Source: Boseongicola sp. SB0665_bin_10 (GTDB lineage: Bacteria; Pseudomonadota; Alphaproteobacteria; Rhodobacterales; Rhodobacteraceae). Taken from it: a DNA stretch of 64,000 nucleotides. Made by a program: the position numbers and the translations under genes. Numbering within the stretch: position 1 is the stretch's first letter; each line of letters opens with the position of its first letter. Shown here one piece after another: positions 36,232-45,294 of this stretch. The stretch lies in NCBI GenBank assembly GCA_009838075.1, contig VXSG01000081.1, positions 42,516-106,515 on the forward strand, read 5' to 3'. The notes beneath the pieces were generated by a model, which did not search any database, had not been told where the DNA came from, and worked only from the letters and a program-made list of their open reading frames with translations.

Positions 36232-39200
36232 TTGGAAGACGGGTTGCGACAGCAGGCGGCAGCATCGGCAGAGTTTCTTTCCAGATGTGTCTCTATCGAC
36301 CTCGAAGTCGATCCGAATGGCGACCGCATCAAGAGCTTTGCAGCCATTCGGCCGGGCAAAGCGAGGCCATTCGTCTACAATCGCGGATCCCTCGCGCATG
36401 CCTTCGACGAGCTTGACGACTATGCCGACGGAGCCGAATTCCTGCTCGGCCACAACATCATATTTTTCGACGCGCGCCATCTTGCGGCCAAACGTCCTGG
36501 TCTGCGGATTCTCTCCAGGAAGGTGATCGATACGCTGTGGCTGAATCCGCTCGCCTTCCCGCGCAACCCGTACCATCGCCTGGTCAAGCATTATCTCGAT
36601 GGCCGACTTCAGGCCGAACGTGTCAGCGAACCCCTTTACGATGCAGAACTGGTTCTCGACGTCCTGAAGGACCAGATCGACAGGCTTCGGGGTCTCAATC
36701 GGCAGAGGCCGGAGTTGCTCGTTGCTCTCCACTGGCTCGCAGGCAATGACAGGAACGGCCCCGGTTTCGATTCAGTGTTCGCGTTGGTCAGGGAGGCGCC
36801 ACGCCCGAATGCACTCGCCGCGCAAGAAGCGATCCGTGAGCTCCTGCGGGAGCGAGCCTGTGCGCTGCGGATTGAATCGGCCCTCCCGCAATCCGAACAG
36901 CATGGCTGGCCACTTGCCTATGCGCTTTCCTGGGTCATGGTTGCCGGGGAGAATTCCGTGATGCCGCCCTGGGTGCGTCATCAGTTTCCGCGCGCTGGCG
37001 AACTCGTTCGGGAACTCCGTGACTTGCCGTGCAGCGATCCAGCCTGCAAGTGGTGCCGATCAGAAGGCGATCCGGTCGACCAGTTGAAGACGTGGTTCGG
37101 ATTCGAAGCGTTCAGGCCAAGACCCGCAACGCCGGATGGACATTCCCTTCAGGAGACCATCGTCGCAAACGCGATGTCGAAGGTGCCCACTCTCGGAATC
37201 CTGCCGACCGGCACCGGAAAGTCGATCTGCTACCAGTTGCCGGCGCTCGCGCAGTATCGGAGGACCGGTGCCCTGACGGTCGTGATCTCGCCACTGGTGG
37301 CACTCATGGCCGACCAGGTGGCGGGTCTTCGCCGCCAGGGAATCACCGCATGCGTCACGGTGAACGGCATGCTTTCGATGCCGGAGAGGCAGGACGCGCT
37401 TGACCAGGTGAGGCTTGGCGATGCGGCCATCCTTCTGATCTCTCCGGAACAGTTGCGCAGCCCGTCGGTGCGTTCGATCCTGCAACAGCGGGAAGTCGGG
37501 TACTGGGTGTTTGACGAGGCGCATTGCGTCTCCAAATGGGGGCATGACTTCAGGCCGGACTACCGTTACGCGGCCCGCTTCATCAAGGAGTATTCGGGCG
37601 AAAGCGGTCCCGCGCCCCTGATCTGCCTGACGGCAACGGCCAAGCCGGGGGTGATCAAGGACATCACCGGTCACTTTCTGGACGTTCTCGGGATTGAACT
37701 GAAGCTGATCGACGGCGGCGCGAAGCGGCACAACCTCGACTTCGAGATCGTGCCGACCGAGAGGCGCCGCAAGCATGGCGACATCGTTTCCGTGCTGCAG
37801 CACGGGCTTCCGAAGGCGGGCGGGTCCGGCGCGATCGTTTACTGTTCGATCCGGAAGTCCGCAGAGGAGGCTGCCGAGTTCCTGAGGAGCCAGGGGTTTT
37901 CGGCTGCCCACTATCATGCCGGGCTCAAGTCCGAGGAAAAGCGGGACGTGCAGCAACAGTTCGGCGACGGCTCGCTTCGGGTGATCGCCGCGACGAACGC
38001 CTTCGGAATGGGCATCGACAAGCCCGACATTCGGCTTGTCGTGCATGCAGACATTCCGGGCTCGCTCGAGAACTACCTTCAGGAAGCAGGCCGCGCCGGC
38101 CGTGATGGCGATGCCGCCCGCTGCGTCTTGCTCTTCAGCATTGACGACATCGAGCGCCAGTTCAGCCTGTCTGCGCGGTCCCGTCTCGACCGGCGTGACA
38201 TCAACGGAGTCCTGAAGTCCATCCGGCGCATCGACAGGCGCGCCAGGCGATCCGGCGAAGTCGTTGCAACTCCGGGAGAGATCGCAAGGGAAGACGACGA
38301 CCGAGAATCCATGCAGGACACGCTGACGGACGATCACCGCGTCAAGATTGCAGTGGCATGGCTCGAGGATGCAGTGCTCCTGAGGCGCGAAGAGAACCGA
38401 GTGCGAATTTTCCCTTCGTCACTCAAGATACGCACGCTCGACGAAGCCGGCCGGTTGATCGATGGCAAGGGAACCATCCCGGAGAATCGTCGCGATGTGC
38501 TACGCAGGCTCGTTCGGTGCCTCATCGAAGCCGTGCCGGACAAGGGAGTATCGACCGACGAGCTCTGCGGGCGCACCGGGCTGTCGCCGGGACGGCTTCG
38601 CGGCGCGTTGAACGATCTGGAATCGCTCGGGATCGCATCCAACGACACGTCGATCACCGTGTTCGTGCATTTGGGCGGGGACGACTCGTCGGAAAGCCGG
38701 TTGACGGAATTCGCAAGCCTCGAGGCCGACCTTGTCATGAGGTTGCGCGAGGCGGCACCGGACATGTCCGCCGAGGAAAGCTCGCAACTCCTCCTCCGGA
38801 GCGCCTCCCAGGAACTGAGAGATGCGGGGCATGCGAACGTTCGACCCGACATTGTCGAGCGTCTGGTTCGAGGCATCGCGCGGGACGGTCGTGACGATGA
38901 CGAAGGAGTCGGCAGCTTGCGCGTCCGCAAGGTCAATCGCGAGATTCTGTCGCTTCGCCTGCAGCGAAACTGGGACAGGCTGGCGCAGACCGCCGAATTG
39001 CGGCGCAAGGGCGCGGCGGTCATTCTCGGTGAATTGACCCGTGCCGCGCCAAAGGGTGCACGTGGCAAGGACGTTCAGGTCTCCACGACCCTTGGAGCAT
39101 TGATCGAAGCCGTTTCAAGCGACATTGAGCTCTCCGGCGAGATCAAGAATCCGTCCGGGTTCCTGGATCGGGCGCTACTCTGGCTCCATGAACAGGGCAT

Positions 39201-41376
39201 CGTCGCACTCGGCCAGGGCCTGACGATCTTTCGACCTGCCATCACCGTTCACCTGGAGCCGGAAAGGCGCGACTTCACGGACACCGACTTCACGCCCCTG
39301 GAACTGCACTACCAGGAACAGACCCTGCAGACGCACATCATGTCGGCCTACGCCCAGCGCGGGCTGGCATCCATGCCCGACGCGCTCCGTCTCGCCGACG
39401 ACTATTTCACGCTGGACAGGGAGGGCTTTGTCAAGAAATGGCTGCCACTTTCGGAAACGACCCTGCAACGGCAGACAACACCGGAATCCTGGCAGGCAAT
39501 CGTCGGGGACCTCGGGAATCCCGTTCAGGCGAAAGTCGTTGCGGACGATCGCGTGCAGACGAACGTGCTTGTCCTTGCGGGCCCCGGTTCGGGCAAGACG
39601 CGCGTGCTGGTGCATCGCATTGCCTACCTGGTTCGCGTTCGCCAGGAGAACCCGCGCGGCATTCTCGTGCTGGTCTACAATCGTCATGCCGCGACTGAAA
39701 TCCGCCAGCGGCTGTCCAGGCTCCTTGGAAGTGACGCGCGGAGGGTGACTGTCCTGACATGTCATGGTCTCGCGATGCGCCTTGTCGGCGCGAGCTTTGC
39801 GAGGGACGCGGACAAAGTGGACATGGACCCGAAACGATTCGACGAAGTGCTGCGACAGGCGGTCGATCTGCTGCAGGGCAGAGGACTTGCGAAGGAAGAG
39901 GCCGAGGCGCAGCGCGACACGTTGATCGAAGGGTATCGCTGGATTCTCGTAGATGAATACCAGGACGTCGGACGCGACGAATACAATCTGATTGCAGCCG
40001 TTGCAGGCCGCTCGCTCGAGGACAGGGACAGCCGGTTGAGCCTTTTCGCCGTCGGCGACGATGATCAGAACATCTATGGCTTCAAGGGTGCCTCTGTCGA
40101 GTACATCCGGCGCTTCGAGAAGGACTACAAGGCTCGTCCGGTTCATCTGGTCGAAAACTACCGGTCCACGGCAAACATCATCAACGCGTCCAGCTGCGTG
40201 ATCAGGCAGGCAGGCGAGCGGATGAAGGCCGACCATGACCTTGTTGCCAATGCGGCCCGGAAACCGGATCCGCCCGGCGGGGCGCTTGAGCGGCTGGACG
40301 CGATCGGTCGGGGACGTGTGCAGATTCTCCAGGAGGCCTCCACGAAGAACGAGCAGGCGGCGCTGGCCCTCAAGGAACTGAGGCGCCTCTCGGGCCTGGA
40401 TCTTCCCGGCTGGGACTGGGCGAGGGCCGCCGTGATTGCGCGGGAGTGGGAATACCTGGAACCGGTGCGGAGCCTGTGCGAGGAGCAAGGCATCCCGGTC
40501 CAGTTCGCGACGGAGAAGCCGGCGAAATTCTGGCGCCTGCGCGAGACGCAGGCGTTCATCAACTGGCTGAAGGCGCGGCAGGATGCAGACCTGAACGCCT
40601 CGGCGCTTGCCGACTGGGCGGCGCGGCAGCCGGATGGCAAGTGGTGGACGCTGCTGAAGGAAGGCGTTGGGACCCTGGTCGGCGAACTTGGTGGCCAAGA
40701 GTCACGCGTGGACCGAAGAGTTGTGCTCGAATGGCTTGCCGAATGGAGCCACGACGCGCGCCGGCGCCAGTCCGGGCTCCTGCTCCTGACGGCACACAGG
40801 GCCAAGGGCCTTGAATTCGATGACGCGGTCGTTCTTGACGGCGGCTGGGAAGGGCGGTCTCGGGACATGGATCCGGATTCCGAACGCAGGCTGTACTATG
40901 TCGCCATGACCCGGGCGCGTCGCAGCCTTGCCCTTCTGTCGATGAAGCGGCGGCATCCGATCATCGGCGATCTTGATGATCCGGCCTTCCTGTGGCGGGA
41001 ACCGGGTCGTGAGCCGATTGACGTCTCGGGCAGCGACAAGCTCTATCGGACGCCTGAACTGTCCAATGTGGACCTGAGCTATGCGGGACGCCTTCGAGAG
41101 GGCCACATTGCGCTCCGTGCCCTTGAGCGGTTGAACGTCGGCGATCCCGTCGGGTTGAGGCAAAGGGGCGATCGCTGGCTGGTCGTGGATCAACGCGACG
41201 TTCCGGTTGGACGGCTTGCAAAGAGCTTCAAGCCTCCGGAAGGCGCCGCGTTTGTCGAGGGCAGGGTGCACGCAGTCTGTGTATGGTTCCGGGAAGATGG
41301 TGCCGACGAATATCGCGATCAAGTGAGGCGGGACAAGTGGCCGGTAGTGGTGCCGGAGCTGGTCTATCGAAAGTGA
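36232..41376 (+). CDS. Giant exonuclease-RecQ-UvrD helicase fusion
   Basis: A single 1714-residue frame joins three nucleic-acid enzymes. Residues ~20-150 look like a DEDD 3'-5' exonuclease (Asp23/Glu25 in SIDLEVD, GHNIIFFD around 73-80, YDAELVLD). A Cys cluster (Cys267, 272, 275) precedes a RecQ-type SF2 helicase with PTGTGKS (325-331) and DEAHCVSKWGHD (428). After a linker with winged-helix-like segments comes a UvrD-type SF1 helicase: GPGSGKT (~1117), VDEYQDVGRDEY (~1240), GDDDQNIYGFKGAS, TAHRAKGLEFD (~1520) and YVAMTRARRSL (1555). The start is TTG with GGAAGG eight bases upstream. A role in DNA repair or defence is inferred. Confidence 0.88.
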   Translation: MEDGLRQQAAASAEFLSRCVSIDLEVDPNGDRIKSFAAIRPGKARPFVYNRGSLAHAFDELDDYADGAEFLLGHNIIFFDARHLAAKRPGLRILSRKVIDTLWLNPLAFPRNPYHRLVKHYLDGRLQAERVSEPLYDAELVLDVLKDQIDRLRGLNRQRPELLVALHWLAGNDRNGPGFDSVFALVREAPRPNALAAQEAIRELLRERACALRIESALPQSEQHGWPLAYALSWVMVAGENSVMPPWVRHQFPRAGELVRELRDLPCSDPACKWCRSEGDPVDQLKTWFGFEAFRPRPATPDGHSLQETIVANAMSKVPTLGILPTGTGKSICYQLPALAQYRRTGALTVVISPLVALMADQVAGLRRQGITACVTVNGMLSMPERQDALDQVRLGDAAILLISPEQLRSPSVRSILQQREVGYWVFDEAHCVSKWGHDFRPDYRYAARFIKEYSGESGPAPLICLTATAKPGVIKDITGHFLDVLGIELKLIDGGAKRHNLDFEIVPTERRRKHGDIVSVLQHGLPKAGGSGAIVYCSIRKSAEEAAEFLRSQGFSAAHYHAGLKSEEKRDVQQQFGDGSLRVIAATNAFGMGIDKPDIRLVVHADIPGSLENYLQEAGRAGRDGDAARCVLLFSIDDIERQFSLSARSRLDRRDINGVLKSIRRIDRRARRSGEVVATPGEIAREDDDRESMQDTLTDDHRVKIAVAWLEDAVLLRREENRVRIFPSSLKIRTLDEAGRLIDGKGTIPENRRDVLRRLVRCLIEAVPDKGVSTDELCGRTGLSPGRLRGALNDLESLGIASNDTSITVFVHLGGDDSSESRLTEFASLEADLVMRLREAAPDMSAEESSQLLLRSASQELRDAGHANVRPDIVERLVRGIARDGRDDDEGVGSLRVRKVNREILSLRLQRNWDRLAQTAELRRKGAAVILGELTRAAPKGARGKDVQVSTTLGALIEAVSSDIELSGEIKNPSGFLDRALLWLHEQGIVALGQGLTIFRPAITVHLEPERRDFTDTDFTPLELHYQEQTLQTHIMSAYAQRGLASMPDALRLADDYFTLDREGFVKKWLPLSETTLQRQTTPESWQAIVGDLGNPVQAKVVADDRVQTNVLVLAGPGSGKTRVLVHRIAYLVRVRQENPRGILVLVYNRHAATEIRQRLSRLLGSDARRVTVLTCHGLAMRLVGASFARDADKVDMDPKRFDEVLRQAVDLLQGRGLAKEEAEAQRDTLIEGYRWILVDEYQDVGRDEYNLIAAVAGRSLEDRDSRLSLFAVGDDDQNIYGFKGASVEYIRRFEKDYKARPVHLVENYRSTANIINASSCVIRQAGERMKADHDLVANAARKPDPPGGALERLDAIGRGRVQILQEASTKNEQAALALKELRRLSGLDLPGWDWARAAVIAREWEYLEPVRSLCEEQGIPVQFATEKPAKFWRLRETQAFINWLKARQDADLNASALADWAARQPDGKWWTLLKEGVGTLVGELGGQESRVDRRVVLEWLAEWSHDARRRQSGLLLLTAHRAKGLEFDDAVVLDGGWEGRSRDMDPDSERRLYYVAMTRARRSLALLSMKRRHPIIGDLDDPAFLWREPGREPIDVSGSDKLYRTPELSNVDLSYAGRLREGHIALRALERLNVGDPVGLRQRGDRWLVVDQRDVPVGRLAKSFKPPEGAAFVEGRVHAVCVWFREDGADEYRDQVRRDKWPVVVPELVYRK

Positions 41377-41563
41377 ATGGTCCGGAGCGTTTCGTCTCCC
41401 GAAACGGAAGGCGCACTGCCGGTGTCGTCAGCAATGTGCTTGACTTGCACGGGCCGGCGTCCGGACTGCCAAGACAATATTCGGTTGAGGATGGACGCGC
41501 GCCAGTTGTGGCCGAATTCGATCCACGACCTGCCAACGACACGTCGGAAAAGGAGGCGATACC

Positions 41564-41791
41564 TTGACTGACTGGACGAATTGCCCGGCCGTGGAACGCG
41601 ATTTCCGCAAGATTAGTGGCGACTGGGCCTTCGAGGGAACCCGGGTGCCGGCAAGCGCCCTGTTCGAGAATCTGGAGAGCGGGGCCACCGTGAAGGAACT
41701 TCTCGAGTGGCGCCCTGAGGTCAGGAATTGGCAGGTGACCGCGGTCCCCACGTACGTAGCGGGGTTCCTCAGGACGGTCGCCCGGGAGTGA
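41564..41791 (+). CDS. DUF433 antitoxin, copy 1
   Basis: The 75-residue DUF433 protein (CPAVERDFRKISGDWAFEGT, TVKELLEWRPEV) belongs to the VapB-like antitoxins paired with DUF5615 PIN-like toxins. The TTG start follows a perfect AGGAGG. Its stop overlaps a GTG that begins a truncated toxin. A second, better preserved module lies 0.95 kb downstream; the two antitoxins are clearly paralogous. Confidence 0.75.
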   Translation: MTDWTNCPAVERDFRKISGDWAFEGTRVPASALFENLESGATVKELLEWRPEVRNWQVTAVPTYVAGFLRTVARE

Positions 41792-41952
41792 AATTCCCGT
41801 TTTGCCGCGGGACTTCGGAACCTCTTCGACGCTGCCTCGAGGAGCATTCCATGGATCGTTGCGCGGAGAGGGGATGGGAGTTGCTCGAGAACGGGAATCC
41901 GGTCCGTCAGGATGACGTGGCATGCCGCTTCCGAGATGTCAGAGTTCATTGA
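41788..41952 (+). pseudogene. Truncated DUF5615 toxin, copy 1
   Basis: The frame starts GTG (GTGA overlap with the antitoxin stop) and matches the downstream intact toxin: EPLRRCLEEHSMDRCAERGW and the following ELLENG. After about 37 residues the similarity ends and the frame stops at residue 54, losing the TTDQN active-site region. The first toxin is therefore inactive. Confidence 0.65.
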
Positions 41953-41989
41953 TGTGGGAGGGTTGACACCCGGCTCCGTGACAGATTTG

Positions 41990-42340
41990 GCGCCAGTCGA
42001 TTTTGCGGAGTCCTCCATATCCATCACGCCTCGCGATGCTGTTAGTCGTGTGCGTCCGCTGGACGAGTATTCGATGCGGGACATGCCCAAAGACAAGGTC
42101 GGATTCGCGAAGATTGGGGATTTCAAGGGGCTTGAGAACGAGGCGATCATTGTCGTCGACCTGCCGCCCCCAGGCAAAAACGGCGAGAATCGAGCCGAGC
42201 ATTACGTGGCGATGAGCCGGGCGCGATCCGTGTTGTCCTTGATTTTTTGGAGTGTAAATCAAGTTGATGGGCGCAGTGCGAAAGGCTCTGATGAACGGGA
42301 GTTGGGACAATGCACATTTGACCGGTGCATAGCCTCCTAG
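41990..42340 (+). pseudogene. C-terminal remnant of a UvrD/Rep-type helicase
   Basis: The frame reads IGDFKGLENEAIIVVDLPPP and then HYVAMSRARSVLSLIF. These correspond to the UvrD_C2 region and motif VI of SF1 helicases. All upstream helicase domains are missing. The fragment lies between two copies of a toxin-antitoxin module, so recombination or insertion probably removed the rest. Confidence 0.6.
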
Positions 42341-42513
42341 CCATGAGAGAGCGACAATCTCGCTTCAGTTGGAGAACGAGATTTCGACATAGGCAGCACC
42401 ATCGACCGCACAGTACGAGAGATGAATCTTCTGGGCAAATGCCGAACTCGTTTCATTGCCAAAGTCGTGACCGGTAAACTTGCCGATGGCACTCTGGGAA
42501 GGGATGCTAACCT

Positions 42514-42735
42514 ATGACAAACTGGAAAAACTGCCCAGCGGTAGAGCGCAATCCCCGCAAAATCAGCGGTGATTGGGCCTTCGCGGGAACTCGGGTGCCA
42601 GTATACGCCCTGTTCGAAAACTTGGAGAGTGGTGCCACCGTGAAGGAGTTTCTTGCGGGGTATCCCGAGGTCAAGGAGTGGCAGGTGACCGCGGTGCCAA
42701 AGCACGAAGCCGATTCTATCAAGACGGTCATTTGA
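42514..42735 (+). CDS. DUF433 antitoxin, copy 2
   Basis: A 73-residue DUF433 protein closely related to copy 1 (NCPAVER, RKISGDWAF, YALFENLESGATVKEF). Such proteins bind and neutralise DUF5615 PIN-like toxins and probably repress the operon. It lies directly before an intact toxin gene, so this second module looks functional. Confidence 0.8.
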   Translation: MTNWKNCPAVERNPRKISGDWAFAGTRVPVYALFENLESGATVKEFLAGYPEVKEWQVTAVPKHEADSIKTVI

Positions 42736-42737
42736 GC

Positions 42738-43055
42738 GTGAAAATCCTTTTCGACCACGGGACTCTGGCACCCCTACGGAGGCACCTCCAGGAGCATTCC
42801 GTGGATCGTTGTGCAGATAGAGGATGGGAGTTGCTGGAAAATGGGAGCCTGATCCGCAAAGCCGAAGAGGAGGGCTATGATGTCATGGTCACTACGGACC
42901 AAAACATGCGCTACCAACAAGACCTGACGGGCAGCAACCTAGGCTTTGTTGTGTTGATGTCCACAGCGTTGCCACGCGTGCGGCACCAAACGACGGAGAT
43001 CCGTGCTGCCATCGAGGAAGTGCGGCCAGGTCAAGTCAGGGAAGTTCCGATCTGA
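42738..43055 (+). CDS. DUF5615 PIN-like toxin, copy 2
   Basis: The 105-residue protein starts VKILFDHGTLAPLRRHL, with an acidic residue in the first strand, and contains EEGYDVMVTTDQNMRYQQD, the conserved TTDQN of the Mut7-C/DUF5615 PIN-like nucleases. It probably cleaves RNA when freed from its DUF433 partner. The GTG at 42738 follows the antitoxin stop by two bases; a TTG at 42732 is possible. Confidence 0.8.
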   Translation: MKILFDHGTLAPLRRHLQEHSVDRCADRGWELLENGSLIRKAEEEGYDVMVTTDQNMRYQQDLTGSNLGFVVLMSTALPRVRHQTTEIRAAIEEVRPGQVREVPI

Positions 43056-43242
43056 GCCTCGATGAGGAAATATTTGCTACCAACACTTCCGAACGCGGCC
43101 TGAGGAGCTTGATCAGCATTGCGTCGGCGGCCGTTTCCCAAATACTGGTCCCGGACGCGGCCAGTTGCAGGCTACTGACAACGGATTGTTGTCAGGAATC
43201 CGGCGCATGGCTATTCTGTGCCTGGCAATGGAGACGCTTGGC

Positions 43243-43851
43243 ATGAGCGTTCAGACGAGACCGACAGGCAAATCCCATCGCAAGGCGACCTACCAGGACG
43301 TGCTGGATGCACCGCCCCACATGGTGGCCGAAGTGCTCGCTGGCACGCTTCACACCCATCCAAGGCCTGCCGCGCGACATGCTTGGGCGAGTTCACGTCT
43401 TGGCGGGCGACTGGACGGGTCATTCAATCCAGGGGGCGGAGGCCCCGGCGGGTGGTGGATCGTGGACGAGCCGGAACTGCACCTGGGCGACGACATCGTG
43501 GTGCCGGACCTGGCCGGTTGGAGGCGCGAGACGATGCCCGAGTACCCGGATGCGGCCTATTTCGACGTCGCGCCCGACTGGGCCTGCGAGGTGCTGTCAC
43601 CCTCGACCCGGCGGATCGATCAGAACGAGAAGCGGACGATCTACGCCCGGGAGGGCGTCTCGCATCTCTGGTTCGTGGATCCCGTTTCGAAGACGCTTGA
43701 AGCGTTCGAACTCCGCGACGGCCACTGGGTGCTGCTGGTCACGCTGGCGGACGACGCGCCGGTCTCGTTGCCACCCTTCGAGGCCGTCAGTTTCCCGCTT
43801 GATGCGCTCTGGCCGGAAGGCGCCGCTCAGGATGCCGGCACGGCCGAGTGA
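43243..43851 (+). CDS. Uma2-family (DUF820) endonuclease-like protein
   Basis: The 202-residue protein has the restriction-endonuclease-like Uma2 fold: HMVAEVLAGTL near the N-terminus, then DDIVVPDLAGWRRE, WACEVLSPSTRRIDQNEKR and YAREGVSHLWFVDP. The D...ExL-type metal-site residues appear in these segments. Family members are common in sponge symbionts and cyanobacteria and their targets are unknown. I use the ATG at 43243, preceded by GGAGA; earlier in-frame ATGs exist. Confidence 0.72.
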   Translation: MSVQTRPTGKSHRKATYQDVLDAPPHMVAEVLAGTLHTHPRPAARHAWASSRLGGRLDGSFNPGGGGPGGWWIVDEPELHLGDDIVVPDLAGWRRETMPEYPDAAYFDVAPDWACEVLSPSTRRIDQNEKRTIYAREGVSHLWFVDPVSKTLEAFELRDGHWVLLVTLADDAPVSLPPFEAVSFPLDALWPEGAAQDAGTAE

Positions 43852-43947
43852 CTTGTTCCTGCCCGTCAGGGGCGGTAACGGCCACGTGCACCACGGGAGC
43901 AGCGCTTCTCGCGTTTGCGGAGGATGTCTTGTCGATGATCGATTCTC

Positions 43948-44286
43948 GTGAACAATGATCCCGCGCAAGACAACCTGCTCAAGCGTCCTGTCATGGCCAA
44001 CAAACTGAAATCTCTCTTGACGCTCGGCAACGTCGTCACGCTTGTGATCGGCGGCGTTGCCGGAATTGTCTTGCCGGTCATCGGCCTTTTCGTCGGCTTG
44101 CAGGTCAGTCCCGTGTTGGGGACGGTCCTCGTGGCACCATACATCGTAGTGGCCGCGCTGTTCGACACGTATCTTGGCAACATGCACGGTTTCGCGCGTC
44201 TTCTGGGATTGGGCCTTTCGATCCTGACATATGTCCTGCTGGCATTTGGCGTGCGTCACGTGTTCCGGCTTGCCTTGCGGCGATAG
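43948..44286 (+). CDS. Small integral membrane protein
   Basis: A 112-residue protein with two or three hydrophobic segments (about residues 27-50, 53-75 and 84-105) and a basic C-terminus. No family is recognised. The GTG at 43948 and an ATG at 43993 are both possible starts. It stands alone upstream of the convergent peroxiredoxin gene. Confidence 0.5.
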   Translation: MNNDPAQDNLLKRPVMANKLKSLLTLGNVVTLVIGGVAGIVLPVIGLFVGLQVSPVLGTVLVAPYIVVAALFDTYLGNMHGFARLLGLGLSILTYVLLAFGVRHVFRLALRR

Positions 44287-44408
44287 CCGGCCCTTCCGAG
44301 GTGCGTTCGATCACTCCCGCCGATCCGGCCAAGTCCATCCCGGCCAGTCTTGCCCGGCAAGACGTCGCCGGGGAACTCGAACAGGCCCAACGACAGCAGG
44401 TGTCGCGA

Positions 44409-45062
44409 TCAGGTCGGTTGCTTGACGGTCCTGAGATACGGCAGCACCTTGTCGAAACCGTCGAACCGCGCCTTGGCGTCTTCATCGGACACGGCGGGTA
44501 CAACGATGACGTTTTCGCCCTGCTTCCAGTTCGCTGGCGTCGAGACCTGGTGATCAATTGTCAGCTGAATTGAATCCAGGGCCCGCAGGATTTCGTCGAA
44601 GTTCCGACCGGTCGTCATCGGATAGGTCAAGGACAGCTTCACCTTCTTGTCCGGCCCGACGATGAAGACGGTCCGCACGGTCTGGTTGTCTGCGGGCGTA
44701 CGCCCTTCGACTTTCACTTCGCTTGCGGGCAGCATGTCGTAGAGCTTGGCGACCTTCATCTCCGGGTCGCCGATCATCGGGTAGCCTACCGTGTTCCCGG
44801 TGACCGTCTTGATGTCGTCCTTCCAGCGGTGATGGTCGTCCACGGGATCGACCGAGATGCCGATGATCTTGGCGTTCCGCTTCGAGAATTCTTCCTGCAT
44901 GCCTGCCATCAGCCCGAGTTCGGTCGTGCAGACCGGCGTGAAGTCCTTTGGATGCGAAAACAGGATTGCGTAGCCGTCGCCAATCCAGTCGTGAAAGCTG
45001 ATCGGACCCTCGGTCGTGTCGGCCGTGAAGTCCGGAGCCGTGTCGTTGATGCGCAGTGCCAT
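44409..45062 (-). CDS. 1-Cys peroxiredoxin (Prx6-type)
   Basis: The 217-residue AhpC/TSA-family enzyme reduces hydrogen and organic peroxides. The peroxidatic cysteine is Cys45 in FTPVCTTELG, with Pro and Thr of the PxxxT/SxxC motif just before it. There is a long C-terminal domain typical of Prx6 (TYPMTTGRNFDEI, VIVVPAVSDEDA). No resolving cysteine is apparent, consistent with the 1-Cys class. It is divergent from an esterase gene. Confidence 0.88.
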   Translation of the reverse strand: MALRINDTAPDFTADTTEGPISFHDWIGDGYAILFSHPKDFTPVCTTELGLMAGMQEEFSKRNAKIIGISVDPVDDHHRWKDDIKTVTGNTVGYPMIGDPEMKVAKLYDMLPASEVKVEGRTPADNQTVRTVFIVGPDKKVKLSLTYPMTTGRNFDEILRALDSIQLTIDHQVSTPANWKQGENVIVVPAVSDEDAKARFDGFDKVLPYLRTVKQPT

Positions 45063-45294
45063 GGTGCTTGCCCTCTCCGTTCATGCTGGTCCGGGAACCG
45101 GTTCCCGCAGGGAAATTCCGGTTCCCGACGCACAATGCTCCTCCGCATTTGGCCGGGCAATATGTGCATCGCAAGTTAGGAATGTCGTCACGTTTCGTGT
45201 AATGAAGCGCGCGGAAAATTCCGAATCGAGGATGTGGCCGAGGAAATAGTCCCTGGGTTGCCGAGTTTCGGTGACGCGTAATGGAGGATTGCGG

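Noticed and set aside
35749..36732. Minus-strand frame of 327 codons spanning the gap before the fusion helicase
   Set aside because: More than half overlaps the helicase N-terminus in antisense and nothing in it is recognisable.
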